Positions 34,178 to 42,526 of a DNA stretch of 64,000 nt are shown here, in pieces. Origin of the DNA: VFZP01 sp043755595 (GTDB taxonomy: Bacteria > Acidobacteriota > Terriglobia > Bryobacterales > Bryobacteraceae); the NCBI GenBank assembly GCA_043755595.1, contig JAYUSQ010000029.1:1-64000 (forward strand), given 5' to 3'. How positions within the stretch are numbered: the first letter of the stretch is position 1; each line of letters opens with the position of its first letter. The position numbers were made by a program, and so were the translations under genes. Below the pieces are notes generated by a model that made no database searches, had not been told where the DNA came from, and saw only the letters and a list, made by a program, of their open reading frames with translations.

Positions 34178-35096
34178 CGTGACGAAAAAGCTGATAATCG
34201 GATCGCGCGGGTCGCAACTGGCGCTATGGCAGTCGCACTGGGTGGCAGCTGAGTTGAAGGCGCTTGGTGTCGAAACTTCGCTGGAAATCATCAAGACCAC
34301 GGGCGACAAAATCACCGATGTGCCGCTGGCGAAGGTGGGGACCAAGGGCCTGTTCACAAAGGAACTGGAAGAAGCCCTGATCGAACGGCGGATCGATTTG
34401 GCGGTGCATAGTCTGAAGGACATGCCGACCGATCTCCCGGCCGGGCTGACCCTGGCCGCGGTGCCGCTGCGTGAAGATCCGCGTGACGCCATTGTGGGAG
34501 TAAAGCTGGCCGAACTGCGCGCCGGCGCTCGCGTTGGCACAAGTTCACTGCGGCGCGCCGCCCAGTTGCGCGCAGTGCGGCCCGATCTACAAGTGGAGTC
34601 TGTGCGAGGCAACCTCGACACACGGCTGCGCAAGTTGGACGAAGGGCAGTACGACGCCATCGTGCTGGCAGCCGCCGGGTTGCGACGGCTGGGATGGGCC
34701 TCCCGGATTGCCGAATTGCTGGATCCGGAGGTGATGTGTCCCGCCGTAGGGCAAGGCGCGTTGGCGATCGAGACTCGCAATGCGGGCGATGCGGCATCGG
34801 CCATTTGCGCGCGGCTCACTCACACGCCGACGTTGCAATGCGTGGAGGCCGAACGGGCTCTGCTGCGTGCGTTGGGCGGAGGCTGCCAGGTGCCGATCGG
34901 CGCCCATGCGACGATTGATGCCAATGGCCGCATGAACCTGACAGCCGTAGTCGCTTCCCCCGACGGCGTCCAAGTGATTTCGCACCGCCTCCTCGGCACG
35001 CCTGACGACGCAGAGCGACTGGGAGCCGAAATGGCCGCGCATCTGCTAGCCAATGGCGCGGGGCTTATTTTGGAAGCGGTCTACGGTGGGGCATGA
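34170..35096 (+). CDS. hemC: Porphobilinogen deaminase (hydroxymethylbilane synthase)
   Basis: The 308-residue enzyme joins four porphobilinogens into hydroxymethylbilane. GSRGSQLALWQSHWV, catalytic Asp84 in HSLKDMPTDLP, GTSSLRRAAQL, RGNLDTRLRKL and the dipyrromethane-cofactor Cys239 in GGGCQVPIGAHA are all present. It overlaps hemA by 8 bp and cobA-hemD by 4 bp, giving tight translational coupling through the pathway. Confidence 0.97.
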   Translation: MDNVTKKLIIGSRGSQLALWQSHWVAAELKALGVETSLEIIKTTGDKITDVPLAKVGTKGLFTKELEEALIERRIDLAVHSLKDMPTDLPAGLTLAAVPLREDPRDAIVGVKLAELRAGARVGTSSLRRAAQLRAVRPDLQVESVRGNLDTRLRKLDEGQYDAIVLAAAGLRRLGWASRIAELLDPEVMCPAVGQGALAIETRNAGDAASAICARLTHTPTLQCVEAERALLRALGGGCQVPIGAHATIDANGRMNLTAVVASPDGVQVISHRLLGTPDDAERLGAEMAAHLLANGAGLILEAVYGGA

Positions 35097-36571
35097 CCGG
35101 GCGCGTCTACCTGGTCGGCGCCGGGCCCGGCGATCCTGAACTTCTCACGCTAAAGGGACGCCGCGTATTGGCGGCGGCCAATGTCGTTCTGTTCGACTAT
35201 CTCGCCAATGAAGACTTGCTAAGACATGCGCCTGCCGCAGCCGAACGAATCTACGTCGGCAAAAAGAAGGCGGACCATGCGCTGGCACAGGACGAAATCG
35301 CTCAGTTGATGATCGAAGGCGCCCGCGCCGGGAAAACGGTGGTGCGGCTGAAGGGCGGCGACCCGTTCCTTTTCGGCCGTGGCGGCGAGGAAGTGGAGGC
35401 GCTGGCCGCGGCGGGGATCCCGTTTGAGGTCGTACCTGGTGTCACGGTTGCGTGCGGGGTGGCGGCTTATACGGGCGTGCCGTTGACACATCGCGAGCAC
35501 TCGTCGGCGGTGACCTTCGTGACCGGCCACGAACCGGCACAGATCGATTGGACTAGCTTCTCGGGCGCCGACACGCTGGTCATCTTCATGGGCCTGACAA
35601 CTATCGGCGAGATCGCCGCTCGCCTCATCGCGGCAGGGCGCGATCCGCAAACACCGGCCATGGCGGTGCGCTGGGCAACGCGGCCGCATCAGCAAACAAT
35701 CAGCGCTCCGTTGTCGGAGTTGGCCGGGCGCATCGCGAAGGCTGGGATGAAGCCGCCAGCGACCATCGTGATTGGCGAAGTAACCGGCATGCGCGAGCGG
35801 CTCGATTGGTTCGAACGTCTCCCGCTCTTCGGCCGGTGCATCGTCGTAACACGGGCGGCCGATCAAGCCAACGCGCTGAGCCATCTCCTCAACGAGGCAG
35901 GCGCCGAAGCGGTTGAATTGCCTCTCATCGCCCTTGAACCTTCGCCCGACACAGGGCCTCTGGACGAAGCGATTCTACGTCTCAGTTCCTACGACTGGCT
36001 TGTCTTCACCAGCGCCAATGGCGTACGTTATTTTGTCGAGCGCATGGACCGGCTTGGCGTAGATGTTCGCCGCTGGCCGCCTCGGGTGGCTGCGATTGGC
36101 CCTGCCACGGCCGAGGCCATCGAGCGGCTCCACATCAAAGTCGACATAGTGCCAGAGGCCTTCGTCGCAGAGGGCCTGGCGTCGGGTTTTGAGCGGTTCG
36201 AATTGCATGGCCGAAGGATACTCTTGGCTCGTGCGGCTGAAGGCCGTGACGTCGTACCCGAAGCGCTCCGCCAGCGTGGCGCGCAAGTGGATGTCGTCGA
36301 GGCTTATCGCAACACCATCCCGGCGGAGGCGCCCGCTCGCGCCCGAGAATTATTTGGGACGCGCAAACCCGACTGGGTCACGTTCACGAGTTCTTCGACC
36401 GTGAAGAACCTGCTGAGCATGGTGGACCGCTCGGCCTTGGCGGGGGTCAGGTTTGCCTCGATCGGCCCGGCTACTTCCGCCACCTTACGTCAACATGGAC
36501 TCACGGTCGACGCCGAAGCGACGCCACATACAATCGAAGGCCTCGTGCAGGCGATCATTCTGCGAACATAG
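35093..36571 (+). CDS. Uroporphyrinogen-III C-methyltransferase / uroporphyrinogen-III synthase fusion
   Basis: The 492-residue protein fuses CobA (residues 1-245) to HemD (about 255-490). The CobA part has VYLVGAGPGDPELLTLKGRR, VVRLKGGDPFLFGRGGEEVE, and PGVTVACGVAAYTGVPLTHR. The HemD part has IVVTRAADQANALSHLLNEA, LVFTSANGVRYFVERM and VTFTSSSTVKNLLSM. The two activities close the ring with D-ring inversion and methylate it to precorrin-2 for sirohaem/cobalamin. Uroporphyrinogen III for haem comes from the same HemD domain. It is the last gene of the operon starting at hemX. Confidence 0.96.
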   Translation: MTGRVYLVGAGPGDPELLTLKGRRVLAAANVVLFDYLANEDLLRHAPAAAERIYVGKKKADHALAQDEIAQLMIEGARAGKTVVRLKGGDPFLFGRGGEEVEALAAAGIPFEVVPGVTVACGVAAYTGVPLTHREHSSAVTFVTGHEPAQIDWTSFSGADTLVIFMGLTTIGEIAARLIAAGRDPQTPAMAVRWATRPHQQTISAPLSELAGRIAKAGMKPPATIVIGEVTGMRERLDWFERLPLFGRCIVVTRAADQANALSHLLNEAGAEAVELPLIALEPSPDTGPLDEAILRLSSYDWLVFTSANGVRYFVERMDRLGVDVRRWPPRVAAIGPATAEAIERLHIKVDIVPEAFVAEGLASGFERFELHGRRILLARAAEGRDVVPEALRQRGAQVDVVEAYRNTIPAEAPARARELFGTRKPDWVTFTSSSTVKNLLSMVDRSALAGVRFASIGPATSATLRQHGLTVDAEATPHTIEGLVQAIILRT

Positions 36572-36575
36572 ATTC

Positions 36576-37169
36576 ATGTCGATGTTGGCCGCCGCCGCGA
36601 TCCTCTTCTTTTTCCAAGCCGCCAGTGGGTGGCAGGAGTTCAACCGCTTGGGCGAGGAGGCCTTTCGCGCCGGGAAGATGCAGGAATCGATTAAACAGTT
36701 CGACAAAGCGATCGCCCTGGAACCGCGCCTGGCGCCGCAACACTGGCAGCGCGGCATTTCACTATACTACGCGGATCGCTTCGACGATTGCCGCCGCCAG
36801 TTTGAGCTGCACAAGACCGTGAATCCGGAAGACGTGGAGAATTCCGTCTTTCACTACCTTTGCGTCGCACGGCTCAAGAGCGCAGCCGAGGCCCGGAAAT
36901 CTCTGATCGAGATCCATTCCGATACGCGCATCCCGATGATGGAGGTCTATGCCATGTACCGGGGCGAATCGACTCCCGCCAAAGTGCTGGCCGTGGCCGG
37001 GCGCGATCGCGATGCTCTCTTTTATGCCCACCTTTATATTGGGCTTTTCCACGAAGCCAATGGCCGCCCAACCGATGCCATGACCCACATGCGTCTGGCT
37101 GCAGGCGAGTATGCGGCCAGTCACTACATGGGCGACGTGGCGCGCATTCATTTGCGGCTCCGCAAGTAA
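36576..37169 (+). CDS. Secreted TPR-repeat protein
   Basis: ATG 36576 (197 aa) starts a short signal peptide (MSMLAAAAILFFFQAASG), four bases after the preceding stop. Two to three TPR-like helix pairs follow: FNRLGEEAFRAGKMQESIKQ, FDKAIALEPRLAPQHWQRGI, LFYAHLYIGLFHEANGRPTD. The family resembles small periplasmic TPR proteins that act as scaffolds. It may be cotranscribed with the hem operon, but has no evident part in haem synthesis. Confidence 0.78.
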   Translation: MSMLAAAAILFFFQAASGWQEFNRLGEEAFRAGKMQESIKQFDKAIALEPRLAPQHWQRGISLYYADRFDDCRRQFELHKTVNPEDVENSVFHYLCVARLKSAAEARKSLIEIHSDTRIPMMEVYAMYRGESTPAKVLAVAGRDRDALFYAHLYIGLFHEANGRPTDAMTHMRLAAGEYAASHYMGDVARIHLRLRK

Positions 37170-37245
37170 GGTAAATCACCCGGCCCGCCGAGGGCTTCCC
37201 CCACGTCCCTGAGCGGCTGGCGGCCAGTAGAGTAAAAGTGCGGAC

Positions 37246-38133
37246 ATGCGTCGCAACAAGAGCCAACAACGGGGCATCGTGGTGGTGGCCATCTGCCTGT
37301 GTCTGATGATGATGGTGGCCGGACTCGGTTTGGGCGTGGATTTGAACCGGCTCATGGCCGCTCAAACGGCGCTGCGCGGCGATGCCGAGGCGGTAGCGTT
37401 GGCGGCGGTTTTGGAACTCGACGGTACTCCCGACGGGCTGGAGCGCGCACGGGTTCGGGCGGCGGAGACATGGCGGCGGCATACCGTAGGCGAAACCAGG
37501 TCGACGTTCACGATGGAGTTTGGCTCCTCACCAGCCGGCCCGTGGTTTGCCGACCCTTTGACGAGCGACAAATTGAGCGCAGCGCGGATTACGGCGCACT
37601 CGACCTTTTCCTTGTCGCTGTTGCGCAGCGTCGTTAGCGAGAAAACGTTACCCGTCGACGCAGTGACCAGAGCCGCGCAGACCCCGGTTGAACGCGTTGA
37701 GTCCGGATTGCTTCCGTTCGCCATTGGACCCGAAGGTCAACTGCTGGACGGCATGACGACAGCGGCGCAACCCCAGGCAACACGCCTCACGATTTTGAAC
37801 GGCCTGCCCTTCCCCGTGAAAACCGGCGACGTACTTGCCGCGTACCCGAGCGAACCGATCGTCGAACGGGAGACCTTACAAGAACTGATCCGGTCCGACA
37901 AGGATCCAGTATCAGCCACCTACGCGGAGTATTCCCGCAACGGTCTGGGCAATGGGCGGCGGCTGGTCTTATTGCCCGTTGTCGATGACACGCGGCGGGT
38001 CACCGAATTCGCCGCGTACCTGCTGATCCCAGGCAAGACGAAGGCGGCGGAACGAGTGGGCGGCTATCTGGCCGGTAGCAGCAGGCGCGCCCAGGCGAGC
38101 GTTGGCGCATGGCGGACAGAGGTGATTCGATGA
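37246..38133 (+). CDS. TadG-like pilus-assembly/secreted protein
   Basis: The 295-residue protein begins with a basic patch and a single N-terminal hydrophobic helix (GIVVVAICLCLMMMVAGLGL, then GVDLNRLMAAQTALRGDAEA), the TadG-like N-terminal signature. AVALAAVLELDGTPDGLERA continues the family pattern. The remainder is a beta-rich domain I cannot name. It is coupled to the next gene through an ATGA overlap. No other tad/flp gene (CpaF, TadB/C, prepilin peptidase) lies in the window. Confidence 0.78.
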   Translation: MRRNKSQQRGIVVVAICLCLMMMVAGLGLGVDLNRLMAAQTALRGDAEAVALAAVLELDGTPDGLERARVRAAETWRRHTVGETRSTFTMEFGSSPAGPWFADPLTSDKLSAARITAHSTFSLSLLRSVVSEKTLPVDAVTRAAQTPVERVESGLLPFAIGPEGQLLDGMTTAAQPQATRLTILNGLPFPVKTGDVLAAYPSEPIVERETLQELIRSDKDPVSATYAEYSRNGLGNGRRLVLLPVVDDTRRVTEFAAYLLIPGKTKAAERVGGYLAGSSRRAQASVGAWRTEVIR

Positions 38134-38552
38134 TGACCAAGCCGCGGCGAGGCAGCGCGCTGATTGAGTTTGCCGTCGGCCTGGCGATCCTGACACCCGT
38201 ATTCATCGGCGGCTTACAATTCTTCGAGGCCTACGTCACTACTAAACGTCTCCAAGGTGCGGTCTCGCAAGGAGCCGTAGCCGCTGCCGCTTTGCCGTAC
38301 GATTCGGCGAATGAAACGCCCACGCACGAGTTCAAGCGCTTTGCCGAAGACGCAGTGCTCGGATCGGCGATTCCCGGACTGCGCCGTGAGCATATTCGCG
38401 TTTCGATGCGCTTCGACGGCGGGCGGCCCAGTGAAGTTGAGGTGAGGGTATCGGGGTTTCAAGTGCGGGTACCGGGCGGTGCGATTACCCTCGACGGCAA
38501 ACCCCAGGCGTTCTCCCCCTATCGGGGGCATTGGTCGGCTAGCGCCCGATAG
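38130..38552 (+). CDS. TadE-like pseudopilin
   Basis: The 140-residue protein starts with a basic leader, then RRGSALIEFAVGLAILTPVF with the glutamate of TadE pseudopilins at position 5 of the processed helix. ATG 38130 overlaps the previous stop and follows AGAGGTG. The C-terminal part is a small soluble domain (IRVSMRFDGGRPSEVEVRVS). It should be processed by a prepilin peptidase encoded elsewhere. Confidence 0.82.
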   Translation: MMTKPRRGSALIEFAVGLAILTPVFIGGLQFFEAYVTTKRLQGAVSQGAVAAAALPYDSANETPTHEFKRFAEDAVLGSAIPGLRREHIRVSMRFDGGRPSEVEVRVSGFQVRVPGGAITLDGKPQAFSPYRGHWSASAR

Positions 38553-38566
38553 CGGCCGGGGCCGGG

Positions 38567-38607
38567 AAAAAAACGAAGCGGCCACCCTCTGGGGAGAGAG
38601 TGGCCGC
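38567..38607 (-). terminator. Rho-independent terminator (minus strand)
   Basis: GCGGCCACCCTCT (38578-38590) pairs with AGAGAGTGGCCGC (38595-38607), 12 of 13 positions, over a GGGG-derived loop. Read on the minus strand the hairpin is followed by TTCGTTTTTTT. It lies 26 bp after the stop of the NarL-type regulator and probably ends its transcript; it may also serve the convergent TadE gene. Confidence 0.75.
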
Positions 38608-38632
38608 CCTCTTACTTGCGTACTGACTTGAG

Positions 38633-39397
38633 CTAGCTCTTGGCTTCTTGCGCCAAGTGCAGGCCCTTGTGGATCGCGTAGAGCGCCAGTTCCAGGCGAT
38701 CGGAAACACCGAGTTTATCGAAGATGTTATGCAAGTGGTTCTTCACCGTCTGCTCACTAATGAACATCTTTTCGGCCATCTCTTTGTTCTTGTAGCCTTG
38801 AGCGACCAAGGCGACAATCTCACGTTCGCGCGTCGACAGCGGTGAACGTTCGCGGCCACCCTTGCCATTGCCACCCGACATTTGATCCTGCGGCGAAGCA
38901 AATTGGCGCATGACGGCCGCAGTAGTGTGCGAGTCAAGCCAGATTTCGCCGTTGTTGACCTTACGGATGCTCTTGACGATCAGGTCCGGCTGGGTCTGTT
39001 TGACCACGATACCGGAGCAGCCCAGCTTCATAGCCTGGACCCACTCGTTCTTGTCTTCCGACGCCGTCAAGATGATAATGCGGGTCTTGCGCGGGCTATG
39101 CTGAAGCGTTTGCAGGGTGGTAATTCCATCCATCCCCGGCATCTTCAAATCAAGGAGCAGCACGTCCGGATGTGTCTCCTCAATGACGTCCAACGCCTGG
39201 CGGCCATTTTCAGCTTCGCCAACGACGATGATATCGTCCTCGAGTTCCAATAGTTTGCGGAGCCCGTCGCGAACAATCGGATGATCGTCGACCAAGACAA
39301 CGCGGATTTTTTTCGGCTCACTGGCTGGACTCTCGGTAGGAGCTTCCAGCGGAAGCAACGCCTCGGTCTCGGTTCCTGTCGTGATTCCCTCTATCAT
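38633..39397 (-). CDS. NarL/FixJ family response regulator
   Basis: The 254-residue regulator has an unusual 30-residue Glu/Thr/Pro-rich N-terminal extension. The receiver follows (Asp37-38, phospho-acceptor Asp83 in LLLDLKMPGMDG, Lys in IVVKQTQPD). The LuxR-type helix-turn-helix is LSTREREIVALVAQGYKNKE, EKMFISEQTVKNHLHNIFDK. AGGAG lies 8 bases before the ATG, supporting the long start. No kinase adjoins it. A strong terminator follows. Confidence 0.93.
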   Translation of the reverse strand: MIEGITTGTETEALLPLEAPTESPASEPKKIRVVLVDDHPIVRDGLRKLLELEDDIIVVGEAENGRQALDVIEETHPDVLLLDLKMPGMDGITTLQTLQHSPRKTRIIILTASEDKNEWVQAMKLGCSGIVVKQTQPDLIVKSIRKVNNGEIWLDSHTTAAVMRQFASPQDQMSGGNGKGGRERSPLSTREREIVALVAQGYKNKEMAEKMFISEQTVKNHLHNIFDKLGVSDRLELALYAIHKGLHLAQEAKS

Positions 39398-39759
39398 GTG
39401 TCGTACTCCTGGTGCCCAATGGTACCAATCTGAGTTCGATTCTAATTGGTTCTAGTACTCTCAGCCAATCAGTAAAACCCAGACAAAACCGCTATGATTA
39501 CAACCTTAGTACTGAACCCAGCCGAACCCTACGGCTTGCGTCGCTCCGACCTTACCCGGTGGGGAGTCAGGCCCGTATCTCATTGAAAAGGCCCATTTCC
39601 GGTTGCCCCGAATCTCTTGCTTGGACCGCCCTCAAAATAGTACCAGATTCGCTACCGAGGGGTAATGGCGGCTCGAAACGTTTCGATTCACACGGTCCCA
39701 TCCGTTGGATGAGTACCAGTATTGAACGATGTCCATACCGATCCCAGCGGGGAGGTAGC
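39398..39759. other. Intergenic region upstream of the radical SAM gene
   Basis: About 360 bp of lower-GC DNA between divergent genes. The radical SAM frame stays open upstream for over 100 codons, but its sequence has no domain-like character or supported start. A 30-codon ORF at 39494-39586 (MITTLVLNPAEPYGLRRSDL then TRWGVRPVSH) lacks a ribosome site. I see no repeat or RNA gene. Confidence 0.4.
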
Positions 39760-40776
39760 ATGGAGATGGTGCAATCCATCTACTACGTCATCAGCTGGCT
39801 TTGCCATCGCTCGTGCCCCCATTGCTACGAAGATCGGTTTCGGCCGTACTACGGAGCGGAGCGCGAGCGAGTGGCCGCCGAGAGCCGAACAAACTTCGGG
39901 CCGATCATCGCCAATTTCCCGGAGCGGATGCAATATTCGGACCGCTCGGCGGGAGGCGAATCGAAGACCGGAACGATTATTCTGTCCGGGGGCGAGGTGC
40001 TGCTTGAGCCGATCCGGGAACCGGTGCTGTATCCCGCCTTGGAAATGCTCTGGACCCGCTATGAGGGACAAGTGAATTTGGTGGTCCAGACCACGGGCGA
40101 CCTGATCACTAAAACGATCGTACAGGAGTTGCTGGCGCGCCATGTCGCGGTCATCTCAGTGAGCGGAGTCGACCACTATCATGCCGGACTCGAAGAGGAG
40201 CCATCCCGAGCCGCCTTACGCGACAAACTGGCGGGCATCCTAGAAGCGGCGGGCATGCGCTATGGGTCAACGAGTGACGAGGAAGCTGGCACGGTCCCGC
40301 GATATCACTTCTTTGGCGCGACTCCAGATGCCTGGATCGGCAAACTATGGCCAAGGGGACGGGCCTGGACAAACGGGTTGTCAACCGCCGATCTGACCGA
40401 GAACTTCTGCAACCGCTGGTCAGGCGGATTGGGATTTCTGGACTATGGGCAGGAGGGGTCCGAGGTCTCGGTCGATCCGGACGGCAATGTCTATCCTTGC
40501 TGTCTGAAGACCAAGTTGGCCGTTGGGAATTTACTGGCCGAACCGCTGGAGCGCATTCTGCGCCGCCGCTCAACCGACCCTGTCTATCGCGCCATCTCAG
40601 CCGGGCAACCGCAACGCATGGGCCTCGAACACGGTTGGAGCGAAGAGAAGTTTATCGCAATGTCCCGGACAACAACGCCCGGCGGACAGCCTTATGCGAA
40701 CTTATGTGTTGGATGCGACCGTTTCCACCAGGACGTCCTGGGTGCGCCGGTCCAACTAATTAGCATTGGAGACTAA
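39760..40776 (+). CDS. Radical SAM protein with SPASM-like C-terminal cysteines
   Basis: GGAGG at 39751 precedes ATG 39760 (338 aa) and ATG 39766; either may be used. WLCHRSCPHCYEDRF supplies the CxxxCxxC cluster for S-adenosylmethionine, IILSGGEVLLEPIREPVLYP the GGE motif, and NLVVQTTGDL the next core strand. The C-terminal part has FCNRWSGG, VDPDGNVYPCCLKTKLAVGN and NLCVGCDRFH, consistent with a SPASM/twitch auxiliary Fe-S cluster. Such enzymes often modify peptides or proteins, but no partner is evident: upstream there is only a 30-codon ORF and downstream a broken secreted-protein gene. The substrate is unknown. Confidence 0.85.
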   Translation: MEMVQSIYYVISWLCHRSCPHCYEDRFRPYYGAERERVAAESRTNFGPIIANFPERMQYSDRSAGGESKTGTIILSGGEVLLEPIREPVLYPALEMLWTRYEGQVNLVVQTTGDLITKTIVQELLARHVAVISVSGVDHYHAGLEEEPSRAALRDKLAGILEAAGMRYGSTSDEEAGTVPRYHFFGATPDAWIGKLWPRGRAWTNGLSTADLTENFCNRWSGGLGFLDYGQEGSEVSVDPDGNVYPCCLKTKLAVGNLLAEPLERILRRRSTDPVYRAISAGQPQRMGLEHGWSEEKFIAMSRTTTPGGQPYANLCVGCDRFHQDVLGAPVQLISIGD

Positions 40777-40810
40777 CACAAGTTGCGTGTACCATCGGAG
40801 TAATAAAGCC

Positions 40811-41479
40811 TATGGTTTTACATACTGCCTTTTCTCGTTGCCGGCATCCTTGGCTTCCTGCCCGCAGCCTCCGCACAGACCCGCGAATGCGCGACGGCGA
40901 CACTGGCGGCTGGCGATACAATTAGCGGCGCTATCGAAGCAGGCGATTGCCGGCTGAGCGAGCTTGTATCGGGTAGTGTCAGTTCGGCGCTTTCGAAGCG
41001 CTACCGGCTTGAGGTTGCCGCGAAAGCTGTCTTTAGCTTCTCCGTAGCGGCGACGGGCTATGCTCCGATTCTCGCCATTTTTAACGCGCAGCCTCGACAG
41101 CTAGCTATCGCCTCAGCCGTTTCTGGCGGCACGGCCAGGATCACCATCAATCTTCCGGTCCGGCGTCTACCCCGTCATCTCGTCGGGCACAACACCGGGA
41201 ATGTTTGAATTGAAGGCCGCGAAAGAGGCGCCACGTCCCTGCCCCGTCGGCGAGTTGCCGGAATCGGGATCGTTGCAGGGCGAATTCAGCGCATCGAGCT
41301 GCCGGTTTGTGGATGTGAATGAGCTATCGACGAACACAAGCAATGTCGCGTTCTACCAGTACCGCATGCCGCGTAAAGCTGTCTTGACCTTCGATGCCGA
41401 GACGGCGATCGCTCACGCTGGGGCGGCACCACGGACTCGCGCATACTGATACACCTGCCTCAGGAGACGCTATTTCAGT
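40811..41479 (+). pseudogene. Secreted repeat-domain protein, frameshifted
   Basis: After GGAG and ATG 40811, the reading must shift at once to recover a signal peptide (FYILPFLVAGILGFLPAASA) and a domain RECATATLAAGDTISGAIEA, GDCRLSELVSG, YRLEVAAKAVFSFSVAATGY. A shift near 41160-41200 gives a second, related repeat (CPVGELPESGSLQGEFSASS, CRFVDVNELS, YQYRMPRKAVLTFDAETA). A third shift near 41415 gives WGGTTDSRILIHLPQETLFQ and a stop at 41479. The repeats resemble pre-peptidase C-terminal (PPC)-like beta domains. At least three shifts make it non-functional as one protein. Confidence 0.68.
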
Positions 41480-41907
41480 AGCGCATCGATAGCCACTTGG
41501 CCGATCGCTTCGTCTACTTCCGAAGGGGCGCCGCTCACGCCAATTCCGCCAATGGTCTGATTGCCAATGTTGATCGGCAGTCCACCCTGATTCGGGAAGG
41601 AATCGGGAAAACTCAAGAGGGCCACGTCGCCCCCTTTGACGCGGTCGGCTGCCACCTTCGAAGGTTGACGGTAAATCGCGGCGTGGCGGGCTTTCTTCTG
41701 CGCAAACTGGATCGTGTTCAGCCCGGTCCCGTCGGCCTTTTGGAAGAACAAAACGTTGCCGCTTTCATCGACGATGCAGATGGATACCTCGACGCCGCGC
41801 CTGGCTGCCTCCGCTTCCGCCGCCGCAACCATCGTCTTGAGGGCTGCCAGATTCAACGTCTTCTTCACTGGCAATTCTGCGGCTATGGAAGAGGGGTTAA
41901 GCGACAT
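41470..41907 (-). CDS. GlcG/HbpS-like haem-binding family protein
   Basis: The 145-residue protein (ATG 41907) shows LNLAALKTMVAAAEAEAARR, VSICIVDESGNVLFFQKADG and the end GGIGVSGAPSEVDEAIGQVA, typical of the GlcG/HbpS/DUF336 family. Streptomyces HbpS binds haem and signals oxidative stress; GlcG occurs in glycolate operons without proven function. It lies 42 bp beyond the SIS-domain gene on the same strand. Its end overlaps the decayed secreted gene by 10 bp. Confidence 0.88.
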   Translation of the reverse strand: MSLNPSSIAAELPVKKTLNLAALKTMVAAAEAEAARRGVEVSICIVDESGNVLFFQKADGTGLNTIQFAQKKARHAAIYRQPSKVAADRVKGGDVALLSFPDSFPNQGGLPINIGNQTIGGIGVSGAPSEVDEAIGQVAIDALLK

Positions 41908-41949
41908 GAGAATCAATATTATCACTCGCGGCCGGCGGCAACGGCAGGC

Positions 41950-42507
41950 CTATCGCTCGTTATCCATGAAGTAGTAGCAGATCATGTGACAAACGATCAT
42001 GTGCGCGTCCTCAATGCGGCCCATATGCGGCACGGCGACCTGCAGATTTAAATGCGCCAACTCTCCGAGCCGTCCGCCATCGCGTCCCGTGAGAGCCAGC
42101 GTCTTGCATTCGATCGAATTGGCGTACTCGACGGCCTTGATGACGTTCGGCGAGTTGCCCGAACCGCTGATGGCCATCACTATGTCGCCCGGCTTGGCGA
42201 AGTTGCGCAACTGCTCGGCAAACACGATGTCGTAGCCGACGTCGTTTGAATAGGCCGTTATGGTCGGCAGCGAATCGGTGAGCGCCATAATGCGGAACTT
42301 TTGCTCGCGTTTGTAGCTGGCGCCTTTGACCATGTCACAAACGAAATGCGAGGCCGTCGAAGCACTGCCGCCATTGCCGCAGGTGAAGATGGCGCGGCCG
42401 GAATCGCGCGCGTCGCGAAACCAGGAAATCGCCCGATCGACTTTATCGAGATCGATCTTGTCGATCGCTTCGAGGAGACTGTTTTTGTAGAGTTCGGGAA
42501 AAGTCAT
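41950..42507 (-). CDS. SIS-domain phosphosugar isomerase (GmhA-like)
   Basis: The 185-residue protein has the SIS fold: AIFTCGNGGSASTASHFVCD, GDIVMAISGSGNSPNVIKAV, KTLALTGRDGGRLGELAHLN. It is closest in layout to GmhA (sedoheptulose-7-phosphate isomerase). The Glu that binds zinc or acts in GmhA (HFAxE) is Asp here (HFVCD), and the C-terminal Q...H pair is replaced by IEDAHMIVCH. The substrate may therefore differ from sedoheptulose-7-phosphate. It follows the ROK kinase gene by 19 bp, so the pair may process one sugar. Confidence 0.85.
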   Translation of the reverse strand: MTFPELYKNSLLEAIDKIDLDKVDRAISWFRDARDSGRAIFTCGNGGSASTASHFVCDMVKGASYKREQKFRIMALTDSLPTITAYSNDVGYDIVFAEQLRNFAKPGDIVMAISGSGNSPNVIKAVEYANSIECKTLALTGRDGGRLGELAHLNLQVAVPHMGRIEDAHMIVCHMICYYFMDNER

Positions 42508-42526
42508 CGAATGGGATTCTCACTTT

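Noticed and set aside
39412..39759. N-terminal extension of the radical SAM protein by over 100 residues
   Set aside because: The open frame has no ribosome site or domain-like sequence, and GGAGG points to 39760/39766.
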